64,000 nucleotides of DNA from Paludisphaera rhizosphaerae (GCF_011065895.1 NZ_JAALCR010000008.1:248001-312000); one strand, 5' to 3'; shown: positions 32,316 to 41,678, numbered from the stretch's first letter. Notes: generated by a model not told the origin, from the sequence alone. Numbers and translations are program-made.

Positions 32316-34412
32316 ATGCCACGAATTTCATTCCTGGCCCTTCTACACCTCGGAGCCTTCGTCCTGCTCGCCCCGACGGTCGGAGCCCAAGTCGGAGGCG
32401 AGCGAGTGACGGGTCGACTCGCTGGAGGACGCGCCGTCGAGGCCGTCATCCACCGCCCGGTCAACGCCCTGTCTGCGGCCGTCCGATCGGGCGATTCGAT
32501 CATCGCCGCGACTCCGGCCGGCGGCCTGTTGCGATTCGACGGCCCCACCCCGCGACTGGCCCGCGAGCGTTGGGACCTCGACTCGCCGATCGCCTGCCTC
32601 GGTCGGGGCCCGGACGAGTCCGTCTTCGCCGGCCTGACCGACGGCCGGATCGGTCGCATTGACCCAAAAAGTCTTGCGCTCACGGAGGTCGTTCGACTGA
32701 CGCAGGAGCCGGTTTGGATCGGCTGGAGTTCGGCGGCTGGCGACGGCAAAGGGGGGTTCGCGGCAGTCGTGAGGGGGGAAATCCACGACCTCGCCGCGGG
32801 TCGCGTGATCAAAACCGAGAAGGGGATATCCACCTGCCTCGTCGATCGCGAGGGCCGCCTATGGGTTGGTTTCGACGGGGGAGAGTGGGGCGGCCGCGTC
32901 GCGCGTGTCGACCTGAGGACAGGCACGATTGCCGAGATTCCTCCGCCGCCCCAACCGCCCACGAAGTTCGACCCCAAACCCAAGCCCTACTGGCCGGGAG
33001 TCTACGGATTCGTCGAGCTGCGCGACGGCCAGGTCTGGGCGCTCGGCGGCGTCTTGCATATGGGTCTCGCCGAGGCTTGGATCATACGCGTCGACGCCCT
33101 GATGCCGAGTGTGTTGCTGGCTCGAAGCAAGCCGCCGAACGTCGATTTCGCTCAGATGCCCGTCGGTCCGGTCGCCCCCGTCACCCACGTCGTCGAGCGT
33201 GACGACGATCTGATAGTCCTCTCGTACAGCGATATTTTCCGTGTCGACAAGGCGCTGAAAGATTGGAAGTCGGCCGATGAACTCGACATCCGTTATAAGA
33301 GCGGCCGCCCCGACGCCATGGCTTCTTATCCAGCCGTCCAGGCGCTCTTACCCCCGTCGCGCGTGGGCGAGTCGATCGTCGTCGCGACTGCCGGGGAGGG
33401 GCTCATTGTCCTGAACGGCGGCAAGACTGCTCCGCTGAGTTCGAACGGCCGGCTCGGAGCCTCAGAAATCCACCGAATCGAGAAGTCAGCCGAAGGGATC
33501 CTCTTCATCGAGGACGACGAGTTTCCCATCTGGACCCTGGGCTCTGACGGGTGGAAGACCGTCGACCTGGCCCCGCCATTTCAGATCGACCCTAACAGCG
33601 ACGCCCCCGAGTTCGAACGCGACTTCAAGGCGTGGGCCGAAACCCAGGTTTTCGTAGCCCCAGATGAGACGATCTACACCGTGAGCTGGACCGGACACAA
33701 TCCCGGCACGGTCGCCACCGCGCGTCGCGAGGCCGGCAAGTCGATCCTCTTGGGGCTGGAGACCTCTTCGGTGGGAGGCGCGGGAACCTTCCTCACGCCC
33801 GATGGGACTCTCTGGGACATGGACGACTGGCTGCGGCGATTCTCCAACGGCCGTTGGAAACGCGTCGCTCCCCGGAGCGAGATTCGCTCGCCCTCCCGAC
33901 CTTACGGCTGTCTCACCCCCAAGGGGCCGCCTTGGCTGGTGGTCGACCGCGATTATGAGTATGGCTCGGCCCATCCGTGGCGACTCGTCCCCGATGCGCC
34001 CGACGTCCAGCGCCGGCTGACGGAGATCGAGTTGTCTGAGAACGGCGAGGACTTGTGGTTCAAGGCGGCGATCCCCTGGGACAACGGCCTCACCCTATTC
34101 GCCACCAGCGCGGGGATGCGTACCTACGACGTCGTCGCCGACCAGTTCGACAAGGTCGATTTCCCTATCCCGCCCGAACCGAAGAAGCTGCGAGCCCTGG
34201 CCCGAGACGGCCGGGGCCGTCTGTGGCTGGGGGGCGACCAGGGACTGTTCCTGGCCGTGGCCGGGGCGAAGTCGGTGGAGGCGTTCGACGCGATCCCCGA
34301 ATTCCACGGCGTCGAGGCGCTGGCCCTCGCCGCCGACCCGGCCCATGCCGACGGCGTGATCGCCTCGCTCGGGGCGCGGGGCGTCGCGTTCGTGAGGGCG
34401 CTCGAACCTTAG
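32316..34412 (+). CDS. Secreted beta-propeller protein
   Basis: About 698 residues with a Sec signal peptide (FLALLHLGAFVLLAPTVGA). The rest is a series of beta-propeller-like blades of the type found in sensor-linked propeller repeats: STCLVDREGRLWVGFDGG, QVFVAPDETIYTVS, TFLTPDGTLWDMD and ALARDGRGRLWLGGDQG each carry the D-G-x-L-W pattern. No kinase, enzymatic or membrane domain follows, so it is a free secreted propeller, possibly a binding or scaffold protein. It lies 93 nt after the duplicated metallopeptidase-like gene on the same strand and may be co-transcribed. No specific function can be assigned. Confidence 0.75.
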   Translation: MPRISFLALLHLGAFVLLAPTVGAQVGGERVTGRLAGGRAVEAVIHRPVNALSAAVRSGDSIIAATPAGGLLRFDGPTPRLARERWDLDSPIACLGRGPDESVFAGLTDGRIGRIDPKSLALTEVVRLTQEPVWIGWSSAAGDGKGGFAAVVRGEIHDLAAGRVIKTEKGISTCLVDREGRLWVGFDGGEWGGRVARVDLRTGTIAEIPPPPQPPTKFDPKPKPYWPGVYGFVELRDGQVWALGGVLHMGLAEAWIIRVDALMPSVLLARSKPPNVDFAQMPVGPVAPVTHVVERDDDLIVLSYSDIFRVDKALKDWKSADELDIRYKSGRPDAMASYPAVQALLPPSRVGESIVVATAGEGLIVLNGGKTAPLSSNGRLGASEIHRIEKSAEGILFIEDDEFPIWTLGSDGWKTVDLAPPFQIDPNSDAPEFERDFKAWAETQVFVAPDETIYTVSWTGHNPGTVATARREAGKSILLGLETSSVGGAGTFLTPDGTLWDMDDWLRRFSNGRWKRVAPRSEIRSPSRPYGCLTPKGPPWLVVDRDYEYGSAHPWRLVPDAPDVQRRLTEIELSENGEDLWFKAAIPWDNGLTLFATSAGMRTYDVVADQFDKVDFPIPPEPKKLRALARDGRGRLWLGGDQGLFLAVAGAKSVEAFDAIPEFHGVEALALAADPAHADGVIASLGARGVAFVRALEP

Positions 34413-34431
34413 AGTCGCCCCCTGTCGTCGC

Positions 34432-35508
34432 TCAGGAGATCACCACGCGGCCGGGTTGGTCGGGGGTGACGGGCTCTTCGACTTCGATCTCGCGGTCGAG
34501 GAACGCGCGGATGGTGGCGACGTTGGTGCGGAGGTGGTCCGTGACCTCCGAGACCGTGTAGACCGATCGGCCCTCGGCCAGCGCCAGGGGGAGCAGGATC
34601 TGGTCGGCGGAATGGGGGTCGACGGCGGCGTCGGGGACGGCCAGGAAATCGAGCAGTTCGTCCACGGCCTCGTCGGCGACCTGTTCCGCGGGCTTGCCGC
34701 GCTCGCCTAGACCAACGAACGCGGCCGGCGCGGTGCCGGCGTGCTCGGCCGTGAGGGCGATGGCCGCCCCCTGGCCGGGGCTCGGCCACGAGGCGGTCTC
34801 GATGTCGATCTCCACGTTCCAGCCCTCGTCGGCCAGCCGCGAGAGGGCCCGCTCGCGCATCCGGCGGGCGACGTCGTCGCGGAGGTTCGAAGTCCCGGCG
34901 ACGCCCCTAATGCGGACCAGATCTCCCCGAGTCGTACGGATCCAGGGGCGAGGCTGGGCGGGCTCGATCCAGGCTTCCAGGCGTCCGCCCCCCTTGGGGT
35001 AGAAGCCGGCCGAGGGCATCGCCAGCGCCAGGGGCATCCCCAGGTTCGCCAGATGTCCGCGCCAGGTCTGTTCCAGGAAGAGGAAGGCCGGGGCCTTGGG
35101 GTTGAACGTCCCGCCCGTCAGCGCCACGCGGCGGGCGGTCTCGGACCGCATCGCCAGAGGTAGGTGGAGCGTCTGCAGGACCAGGCCGGTGGAGCCGGCG
35201 GTGCCGATGTCCAGCGTGAGGTCGCCGGCCTCGATCGAGCCAGGGCGGAAGACCAGGTCGCGCGAGCCGACCTCCGCGCCGAGAACGTCGGCGCGGCCCA
35301 GTCGGGCGGCGGCCTCGACGGCCATCTTGTGCTGGGGGCGAAGCCCCGGCTTGTCGCGGTTGGCCCGGATCTTCACGATCCGAAACGGCTTGCCCGTCAG
35401 CAGCGACAGCGACAGCGCCGTCCGCAGGATCTGGCCGCCTCCCTCGCCGTGCGAGCCGTCGAGGACGACGAGACGTTCCGAGGAAGACGGGGACTTGGGA
35501 GAGGACAC
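34432..35508 (-). CDS. rtcA: RNA 3'-terminal phosphate cyclase
   Basis: About 358 residues. RtcA converts an RNA 3'-phosphate to a 2',3'-cyclic phosphate using ATP. The N-terminal DGSHGEGGGQILRTALSLS is the family signature, followed by RANRDKPGLRPQH, TAGSTGLVLQTLH, FYPKGGGRLE and DPHSADQILLPLAL, in which His299 is the likely adenylated residue. A GTG start is chosen because GGAG lies 8 nt upstream and the length then fits the family (about 340 residues). A longer reading adds a Pro/Arg-rich stretch of no known fold. The usual partner RtcB and the regulator RtcR are not here. It converges on the propeller gene with 19 nt between stops. Confidence 0.92.
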   Translation of the reverse strand: MSSPKSPSSSERLVVLDGSHGEGGGQILRTALSLSLLTGKPFRIVKIRANRDKPGLRPQHKMAVEAAARLGRADVLGAEVGSRDLVFRPGSIEAGDLTLDIGTAGSTGLVLQTLHLPLAMRSETARRVALTGGTFNPKAPAFLFLEQTWRGHLANLGMPLALAMPSAGFYPKGGGRLEAWIEPAQPRPWIRTTRGDLVRIRGVAGTSNLRDDVARRMRERALSRLADEGWNVEIDIETASWPSPGQGAAIALTAEHAGTAPAAFVGLGERGKPAEQVADEAVDELLDFLAVPDAAVDPHSADQILLPLALAEGRSVYTVSEVTDHLRTNVATIRAFLDREIEVEEPVTPDQPGRVVIS

Positions 35509-35761
35509 GGCGCGCGCTCCCCTAGGGGCCCGAGGGCTGGCGGGAGAGGCCCGCAGCGGTCGCATCGGCCCCGGTCCGCCCGGGTGCGCCGCGTGGGCGA
35601 TCCAGCGCCTCCGACACGCCCCGTCCACGTCCGGTTCGAGGGGAATTCGCCGGCGTTCTCCGGGGCTGAGTTCGGGCTCCATGGTCGCGCTCCTGCGGTG
35701 CGAGGTCAACGGGCCGCCGTCCCGCCGGGGCCGGATCGTACGAATGGGTCGAAAAGAGTCC

Positions 35762-36697
35762 TTAGCGGGGAGACTCGTCGCGGGCGGGGGTCGGGGCGGC
35801 CTCGGCGACGGGCTCGAGCGGGGCGGTCTTCCTCCCCCTCTCGTCGATCACCCCCATCTGATTCCGATCGGCCCAGATCAAGACCATCCGCTGGGTCCGC
35901 TGATCGGGCTGGTCGCCCGAGGCCGTGAACAGAAACGCCCCGAGGCTGCGCTCCTGATCCGGGTGGCAGCCCAGAACGACCGTCTGGTTGGGCTCGACGA
36001 CGAGGTTCGCGGTCAGGTCGCTCAGGGCGTCCTGCTGCTGACCGTTAGCGATCTTGAATTCCTGCGGGGAGTAGCCGGGCCCCGGTTGAAGCGGCTGGTA
36101 CGAGGTTTGAACCTGCCCGTGGTGAACTTCGGGCGTGAGCCGCAGGGCGACCGAGCCGGCGTCGTGGTGCTCGGGGGTGACGCGGTAGAAGCCGGAGGCC
36201 TGGCTGTAGTCCTTGCCGGTGACGCGGCCCGCCAGGTTCAGCAGCAGGCTGACCTGATCCAGAGGCTCAGCGAGCGTGAACAGCTCCTGGGTCGACTCCG
36301 GAACCAGGAACGTGACCGGCTCGACCTTGTTCGGCGGCGGGGCGTTGAGCAGGGCTTCCAGCTCGCGCGGGAGGTCGCCGGTGATCCGGCCGATCCGCAC
36401 GCCGTTGGCCTGGAGCGCCTGACGTTCGGCAGGGGCGACGGCCTGCTCGTCGACCGATCGCCAGACGGTGTCATTGATGGTGGGATCGCGGAAGGGACGG
36501 CTGAGGATCGCCATCCGGAGGGTGACGCGCTTGGGCTCGATCATTTCGCCCCGGTTGGAGCCGAAACCGCCCAGAAGGTTGTCCGGACGGATGCCGTCCT
36601 TGCGGGCGTTACAGCCGCAGGCTCCCGCCAACCCCAGCGCCAGGCCCCCCAGGGCGGCCCGCCTCGTAACGCCCGAACGCCCTCGAAACGCACGCAT
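35762..36697 (-). CDS. Uncharacterised lipoprotein with Tat-like leader
   Basis: About 311 residues. The leader GVTRRAALGGLALGLAGACGC contains a twin-arginine pair and a lipobox ending at Cys29 (or Cys27), so the protein is probably a lipid-anchored envelope protein. The remainder is predicted beta-rich and has no domain I recognise: EPKRVTLRMAIL, DTVWRSVDEQAV, RITGDLPRELEALLN, VEPNQTVVLGCH and RTQRMVLIWADRNQMG. The last segment and its position suggest a secretin- or pilotin-like periplasmic role at most, but this is a guess. It is divergent from the histidine kinase gene with 150 bp between starts. The tail is Pro/Ala/Glu-rich. Confidence 0.75.
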   Translation of the reverse strand: MRAFRGRSGVTRRAALGGLALGLAGACGCNARKDGIRPDNLLGGFGSNRGEMIEPKRVTLRMAILSRPFRDPTINDTVWRSVDEQAVAPAERQALQANGVRIGRITGDLPRELEALLNAPPPNKVEPVTFLVPESTQELFTLAEPLDQVSLLLNLAGRVTGKDYSQASGFYRVTPEHHDAGSVALRLTPEVHHGQVQTSYQPLQPGPGYSPQEFKIANGQQQDALSDLTANLVVEPNQTVVLGCHPDQERSLGAFLFTASGDQPDQRTQRMVLIWADRNQMGVIDERGRKTAPLEPVAEAAPTPARDESPR

Positions 36698-36847
36698 GGC
36701 GCGGAATCCTTTCCGCAGGAACAGTGCCGGGACCTCCCCCGTCGACGGGGGGCGAGTGTAGGAGGACTTGACGGAGGCGTCAACCGCAGTCGATCTCGTC
36801 GATCGAGGGCATCTGCTCGAATGATCAGGTTGTAGGCGGAAGGGCCG

Positions 36848-39800
36848 ATGGTTATACCAGGTGACGAAGACTCTCCGCAGCCTCGCATCAGGACGAACAA
36901 CGAGGTCGAGCGACGTGGCCACGATTCGACGTGGAAGGATCCTCTGGTGACGGCCCTGCATGCCGCGATTGCATCCGCGGCGGGCCTTGACGCCGCACGC
37001 CTGCTGGGCGTCGCGACGGCCCTCGGCTGCGCGGCGGCGGCCTTGCTGCTGGCGCGACGGTTCGGCCGGGCCGTCGGCGGCTCGGCCAGGCTGCCTCGTT
37101 CGGTTTTGGGAGCCATAACGGCGTTCGTCGCGCTCTCGGCCGCAGGCGCGCTCTCGACGGCCCTCGGCGATCCTCTTCCCGGCGTTCGGCCGATTCTGGC
37201 GGCGGGGCAGGCGGTCGCCGCATGGGCCGCGGCGCTGAGGCTCGCGAAGGGGGGCCGAGTCTTGCCCCCCGCACCCGACGCCGAGGACGAGAACGGCCCC
37301 GACTGCGAGACCGCCGTCGACCCCGACTCGCTCTCCGAGGCCCTCGGCCAGGCTCGCCGCGACGCCCGCTGGCTCCGGCTCTTCGCCAGCCGGACCGAGG
37401 AGGGGATGATCGTCACCGACGCCCGCCATCGGATCCAGTGGGTCAACGCCGGCTTCACCCGGATCACCGGTTACGACGCCGACGAGGTCCTCGGCCGCGT
37501 CCCGGGCGCCTTCCTCCAGGGGCCGGAGTCCGATCCCGCCGTCCGAGCCTTCATCAGCCAGCGACTCCGCGCCGAGAAGCCAGTGCGGGCGGAGATCCTC
37601 AACTACGCCAAGAGCGGCCGGGCGTACTGGGCGGCGATGGAGATCCAGCCCCTCTTCGACGCCGACGGCCGGCTGGTGAACTTCCTCTCGGTCCAGACCG
37701 ACGTTACCGAGCGCAAGCGGGCCGAGCGCCGACTGGAAGCCCAGTACGCCGTGATGCGGATCCTGGGGGACTGCACCCGACTGGACGAAGCAGCCCCCCA
37801 CCTGCTGGCGACGATCGGCCGAACGCTCGACTTCGACGTGGCCGCCTTCTGGATCTGGGATCGCAACGCTCGGTCTCCCCGGCCGGCGGGTCGGCCCTGG
37901 TCGTCGGGCCGGGTCGACGCCTCCTCGGCCGTCGAGGGCCTGGGGAACAGCCTCGCCGGGCCGATGGAGCGGGTCTGGACGACCGGCGCTCCGGCCTGGG
38001 TCTCTGAGATCGCCGCCGACCGCACCTCCCCCGGGACCGAGACGCCCCGCCGCGGCGTCCGGAGCGTGGTCATCATCCCGGTGGCCGACGCCGAGAAGTC
38101 CCCGCTGATCGGCGTGCTGACCCTCTTCAGCCGCGAGCCCCTCGCCCGCGACGAGCCTCTGCTGCAGGTGCTCACGACGCTCGGCCGGCAGGTCGGCCTG
38201 TTCGCCGAACGCCGGAAGGCGGTCCGTGAACAGATCGAGATCAACGCGCGGCTCAACGCGATGCTCGACGCCTCCACCCAGTCGGCCATTGTGGCGACCG
38301 ATCCGACCGGCCTCATCACGATTTTCAACACCGGCGCCGAGCGGATGCTGGGATACACGGCCGGCGAGATGATCGGCCGGACGACCCCATTGATTCTCCA
38401 CGACACCGCCGAGGTCGCCGCCCGCGCCGCCGATCTGGCCGCCGAGACCGGCCGCCCCGCCCAGGGCTTCGAGGCCCTCGTCGCCCGGGCCCGCCGCGAC
38501 GACCATGACGTCCGCGAGTCGACCTTCGTCCGCAAGGACGGCACGAAAATCCCCGTCCTGCTGGCCGTCACCGCCGTCCGCGACCCCGAGGGAGTGCTCC
38601 GCGGCTTCCTCAACATCGCCACCGACCTCAGCCAGCGCCAGGCGGCCGAGCGCCAGGTGCGATTGAGCGAGGCCCGGCTGCGGAGGCTCGTCGAGGCCAA
38701 CATCTTCGGCGTGGCCTTCGGCGAGATGACCGGCGCGCTGACCGACGCCAACGACGCCTTCCTGGACATGCTGGGATATTCGCGCGACGAGCTGGCCGAC
38801 GGCGGCGTCCACTGGCTGAACCTCGTTGAAGACACGTCCACGCGGTGGGTCCGCCGCTGCCGGGTGCAGCTTGCCAAGCACGGCTCCTGCACGCCGTTCG
38901 AGATCCAGGTGCGCCGCAAGGACGGCCGAACGCTGCCCATCCTGCTGGGCCTGGCCCGGCTCGACGAGACCCGCCACGACGCCCGCGCGCCGATCGTCGC
39001 CTTCTGCCTGGACCTCACCGAGCGCAAGGATCTGGAGGACGAGCTTCGCCGCCACGCCGCGGATCTCGCCGAGGCCGACCACCGCAAGAACCAGTTCCTC
39101 GCCATGCTCGGCCATGAGCTGCGCAACCCGCTGGCCCCGATCCGCAACGCCGTCGCCCTGCTCAAGCGCCGGGGAGGCGACGACCCGGACCTCGTCTGGG
39201 CGCGAGACGTGATCGACCGGCAGGTCTCGCAACTCGCCCATCTGGTCGGCGACCTGCTGGAGATCGCCCGGGTGGATCGCGGCAAGATCGCGCTCCAGAA
39301 GACGCCGACCGACGTGGCCGCAGTCGTCACGGCGGCCGTGGAGACCAGCCGGCCCGAGATCGACGCCCACGGCCACAGCCTGTCGATCGTGCTCCCGCCC
39401 GTTCCGACCTTCGTCATGGCGGACCCGATCCGGATGGCCCAGGTCCTCTCCAACCTGCTGCACAACGCGGCCAAGTACACCCGCGACGGCGGCTCGATCC
39501 AGATCTCCGCCGCCGAGGAGAACGGCTGGGCCGTCTTCCGGGTCCGCGACGACGGCATAGGCATCCCCCCCGAGATGCTCGGCCGCGTCTTCGACGTCTT
39601 CACCCAGGTCGACCGCACGCTCGACCGCTCCGAGGGGGGCCTGGGCCTGGGCCTGGCGCTGGTCCGCAGCCTCGTTGAGCTGCACGGGGGGACCGTCGAG
39701 GCCCGCAGCCAGGGCCTCGGTCGCGGCAGCGAGTTCAGCGTCCGCCTGCCGGTCGTCGCCGCCGAGCCGAACGTCGACTCCCAGGCGCCGATCGACGCCG

Positions 39801-40231
39801 AGGCCGAGCCCGAATCCGCGCCTCCCATCATCATGCCGTCGCGGCGCGTGCTGGTGGTCGACGACAACGTCTCCTCCTCCGAGAGCCTGGCGTTGGTCCT
39901 GCAGTATGAGGGCCATGAGGTGGAGGTCGTCCACGACGGGCCGGCCGCTCTCCAGGCGGTGGCCGATCGAGATTTCGACGTGGTCTTCATGGACATCGGC
40001 CTCCCCGGCATGAACGGCTACGACGTGGCGAGGAACCTCCGCGCTCGTCCCGAACTGGCCTCGCTCCCCATCGTCGCCGTCACCGGCTACGCCGACGACG
40101 AGGCCCGCCGCCTCTCCCACGAGGCCGGCTTCGACCACCACTTCGTCAAGCCCGTCGACCCCGACGCCATCCTCGCCTACGTGGCCTCCCTCGAATGGTC
40201 CGAGCCCCAGCCCGCCCCCGCCGAACTCTAA
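36848..40231 (+). CDS. Hybrid sensor histidine kinase (PAS-GAF-PAS-PAS-HisKA-HATPase-REC)
   Basis: A 1127-residue inner-membrane signalling protein. Residues about 30-135 hold three hydrophobic segments. A LOV-like PAS domain follows (about 170-295: NAGFTRITGYDADEVLGR, FLQGP), then a GAF domain (about 305-465), PAS (about 470-605) and PAS (about 610-735). HisKA has MLGHELRNPLAP, with the phospho-accepting His756. The ATPase domain carries LLHNAAKYT, DDGIGIPPEM and GLGLGLALV. The C-terminal receiver has VVDDN, Asp1049 in FMDIGLPG, VTGY and KPVD. The first PAS lacks the LOV photoactive cysteine. The receiver may pass phosphate to an unlinked phosphotransfer protein, since no response regulator is adjacent. 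Confidence 0.93.
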   Translation: MVIPGDEDSPQPRIRTNNEVERRGHDSTWKDPLVTALHAAIASAAGLDAARLLGVATALGCAAAALLLARRFGRAVGGSARLPRSVLGAITAFVALSAAGALSTALGDPLPGVRPILAAGQAVAAWAAALRLAKGGRVLPPAPDAEDENGPDCETAVDPDSLSEALGQARRDARWLRLFASRTEEGMIVTDARHRIQWVNAGFTRITGYDADEVLGRVPGAFLQGPESDPAVRAFISQRLRAEKPVRAEILNYAKSGRAYWAAMEIQPLFDADGRLVNFLSVQTDVTERKRAERRLEAQYAVMRILGDCTRLDEAAPHLLATIGRTLDFDVAAFWIWDRNARSPRPAGRPWSSGRVDASSAVEGLGNSLAGPMERVWTTGAPAWVSEIAADRTSPGTETPRRGVRSVVIIPVADAEKSPLIGVLTLFSREPLARDEPLLQVLTTLGRQVGLFAERRKAVREQIEINARLNAMLDASTQSAIVATDPTGLITIFNTGAERMLGYTAGEMIGRTTPLILHDTAEVAARAADLAAETGRPAQGFEALVARARRDDHDVRESTFVRKDGTKIPVLLAVTAVRDPEGVLRGFLNIATDLSQRQAAERQVRLSEARLRRLVEANIFGVAFGEMTGALTDANDAFLDMLGYSRDELADGGVHWLNLVEDTSTRWVRRCRVQLAKHGSCTPFEIQVRRKDGRTLPILLGLARLDETRHDARAPIVAFCLDLTERKDLEDELRRHAADLAEADHRKNQFLAMLGHELRNPLAPIRNAVALLKRRGGDDPDLVWARDVIDRQVSQLAHLVGDLLEIARVDRGKIALQKTPTDVAAVVTAAVETSRPEIDAHGHSLSIVLPPVPTFVMADPIRMAQVLSNLLHNAAKYTRDGGSIQISAAEENGWAVFRVRDDGIGIPPEMLGRVFDVFTQVDRTLDRSEGGLGLGLALVRSLVELHGGTVEARSQGLGRGSEFSVRLPVVAAEPNVDSQAPIDAEAEPESAPPIIMPSRRVLVVDDNVSSSESLALVLQYEGHEVEVVHDGPAALQAVADRDFDVVFMDIGLPGMNGYDVARNLRARPELASLPIVAVTGYADDEARRLSHEAGFDHHFVKPVDPDAILAYVASLEWSEPQPAPAEL

Positions 40232-40611
40232 CGCCGCCGTTGGCTTCGCTTGCATACGGAGCCAATTCGGAGGTCAGACGCAAGTTGTTGTGCAACAAGG
40301 CTTTGGTCGCGGTTTCCGGGTCTCGCGGATTGGCTTCGATCGGCCAGAAAGGCGACATCGACGGGGACGAGAATGGGGCTGTTACCGATCGTGCGCCTAC
40401 GACGAGCGCCTCACGGGGACAAGCGTGGGCACGGTGTCTGGAAGGTAGGTCGATCGTCGTCATGGGGGCGGCCTCATGGAAGGTCTGTCTATCGATACAA
40501 TGGGAGCGCGGGGCGAATTCTGAACGGGAAATCGCCCCGCCCGTTGCCGCCGTTGCTCGTTAGAATCAGTCCGCGTGAACAGATCCCCAATACCGGAGCG
40601 AGCCGTCAGAC
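40232..40611. other. Intergenic region with hairpin and palindrome half
   Basis: No convincing gene in 380 bp; short open frames here lack codon bias and family features. A hairpin with arms GCGGGGCGA (40508-40516) and TCGCCCCGC (40532-40540) and a 15-nt loop lies 70 nt before the J-domain gene. ACAAGCGTGGGCACGG (40419-40434) closely matches half of the palindrome at 45675-45699. The segment 40255-40330 is less GC-rich than its surroundings and may hold a promoter. Confidence 0.5.
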
Positions 40612-41433
40612 ATGACTCAGGGCGAAGAGACGGCCTATGCTTGCTGCTCGGCCGGGATTGGACGGTGGTGCTGGTTCGTCTGGGCGAGCGAGGAGGAGGC
40701 CAAAGACCTGGCTTCCCCCGTGTCGCGGGGCTACGAGAAGAACGCCGATGCGGCCGAGCGGAAGGCCGTCGAGGCGGCCGGCGAGGGGGCCAAGCGGCTG
40801 CCGACGAAGTGGGCGTCCGGCTACCTGCGTCACGGCGGCCGATCGGGAGGCGGGGAAGAAGCAGCGCCGCGGGTGAAGCCCAAGAGCCGGCTAAGCCGTC
40901 GCCCGGATACGAACGCCCCGGCGAGACCGAAGGCTCCCGCCCGTCTCGCCTTCCTGTACGCCGCGTCCGAGAGCGACCAACCCGGCTCGCGAGGCGAGGT
41001 CGAGGTCGTCAGGCACCGGATCGTCCGGCAGACCGCCGGGAAGTTCTACGTCGACCGCGAACCCTTCCGCGAGGAGGAGTGGACCGGACAGGAGCCGGAC
41101 GCCCCGAAACCTCGGACGCTGGCCGTCGACCGTGAGACCCTGAGGCGCGAGGGGCGGTTTCCCCATCGAGGGTCGAACTTCTACATCAGCGAAGACGCAG
41201 GCATCCGGGAGGTGCATGCGACGTTGACGGCTCGACACCCCTGGTGCGCCACGCTCGGCGTGAGGTTCCCCTGCTCGCCGCAATCGATCAAGGCCGCCTA
41301 TCGAAGACTCGCCCGCGAGGCCCACCCGGACGCCGGCGGCGATCCCGCCGAGTTTCGGGCTGTGGAGCGGGCCTATCGCGAGGCCCTGGCCTACTTCGCC
41401 TCGCCTGACGATACGGCGAAGCCCGGGACGTAA
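40612..41433 (+). CDS. J-domain protein
   Basis: A 273-residue protein whose C-terminal 55 residues form a J domain: LGVRFPCSPQSIKAAYRRLA, then EAHPDAGGD with the HPD motif at residues 238-240, and FRAVERAYREAL. J domains stimulate the ATPase of Hsp70/DnaK. There is no Gly/Phe region or zinc-finger domain, so it is a class C co-chaperone. The N-terminal 80 residues (CCSAGIGRWCWFVWASEEEA) and the middle basic linker have no fold I recognise and may select clients. No signal peptide is evident. It stands alone between the kinase gene and a palindromic repeat that may end its transcript. Confidence 0.85.
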   Translation: MTQGEETAYACCSAGIGRWCWFVWASEEEAKDLASPVSRGYEKNADAAERKAVEAAGEGAKRLPTKWASGYLRHGGRSGGGEEAAPRVKPKSRLSRRPDTNAPARPKAPARLAFLYAASESDQPGSRGEVEVVRHRIVRQTAGKFYVDREPFREEEWTGQEPDAPKPRTLAVDRETLRREGRFPHRGSNFYISEDAGIREVHATLTARHPWCATLGVRFPCSPQSIKAAYRRLAREAHPDAGGDPAEFRAVERAYREALAYFASPDDTAKPGT

Positions 41434-41494
41434 TTTCATTCCCTCTCCCGTCGGGCTGACGATCCGACGCTTTTTCGTCGGCGGCGATCAAGAC

Positions 41495-41652
41495 GTCTTC
41501 CCCCCTGGAGGGGGAAGACAGACCGCGAAGCGGTCAGATGAGGGGGATGACCGCCGTCGGATCCGCATCCAACGAAACGACTTCAAAGCGAAGCCGATCC
41601 CCCCTCATCCGGCCCTTCGGGCCACCTTCCCCCGCGAGGGGGGAAGGCCGTT
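41495..41652. repeat. Composite inverted repeat element, copy 2 (opposite orientation to copy 1)
   Basis: About 158 bp. From the left: arm with hairpins GTCTTCCCCC/GGGGGAAGAC and GACCGC-GAA-GCGGTC then AGATGAGGGGG; a spacer of about 60 nt; then CCCCCCTCATCCGG with hairpins GGCCC-TTC-GGGCC and CCTTCCCCC/GGGGGAAGG. The reverse complement matches 7607-7766 throughout, spacer included. It lies between the J-domain gene and the convergent CE15 esterase gene and could also stop transcription. Confidence 0.85.
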
Positions 41653-41678
41653 GTGGTCCGGATTTCGGGGGCGTTGGT

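Noticed and set aside
35762-40255. A 1497-codon open frame on the minus strand covering the whole histidine kinase gene
   Set aside because: Only its last part (35762-36697) is a real lipoprotein gene. The rest is the antisense of a kinase with complete, well-ordered domains and reads as low-complexity Gly/Asp/Val-rich sequence, a common artefact of GC-rich codon bias.
40195-40615. Two overlapping short frames after the histidine kinase gene
   Set aside because: No coding bias, family similarity or ribosome-binding sites. The sequence contains a hairpin and a palindrome half instead.
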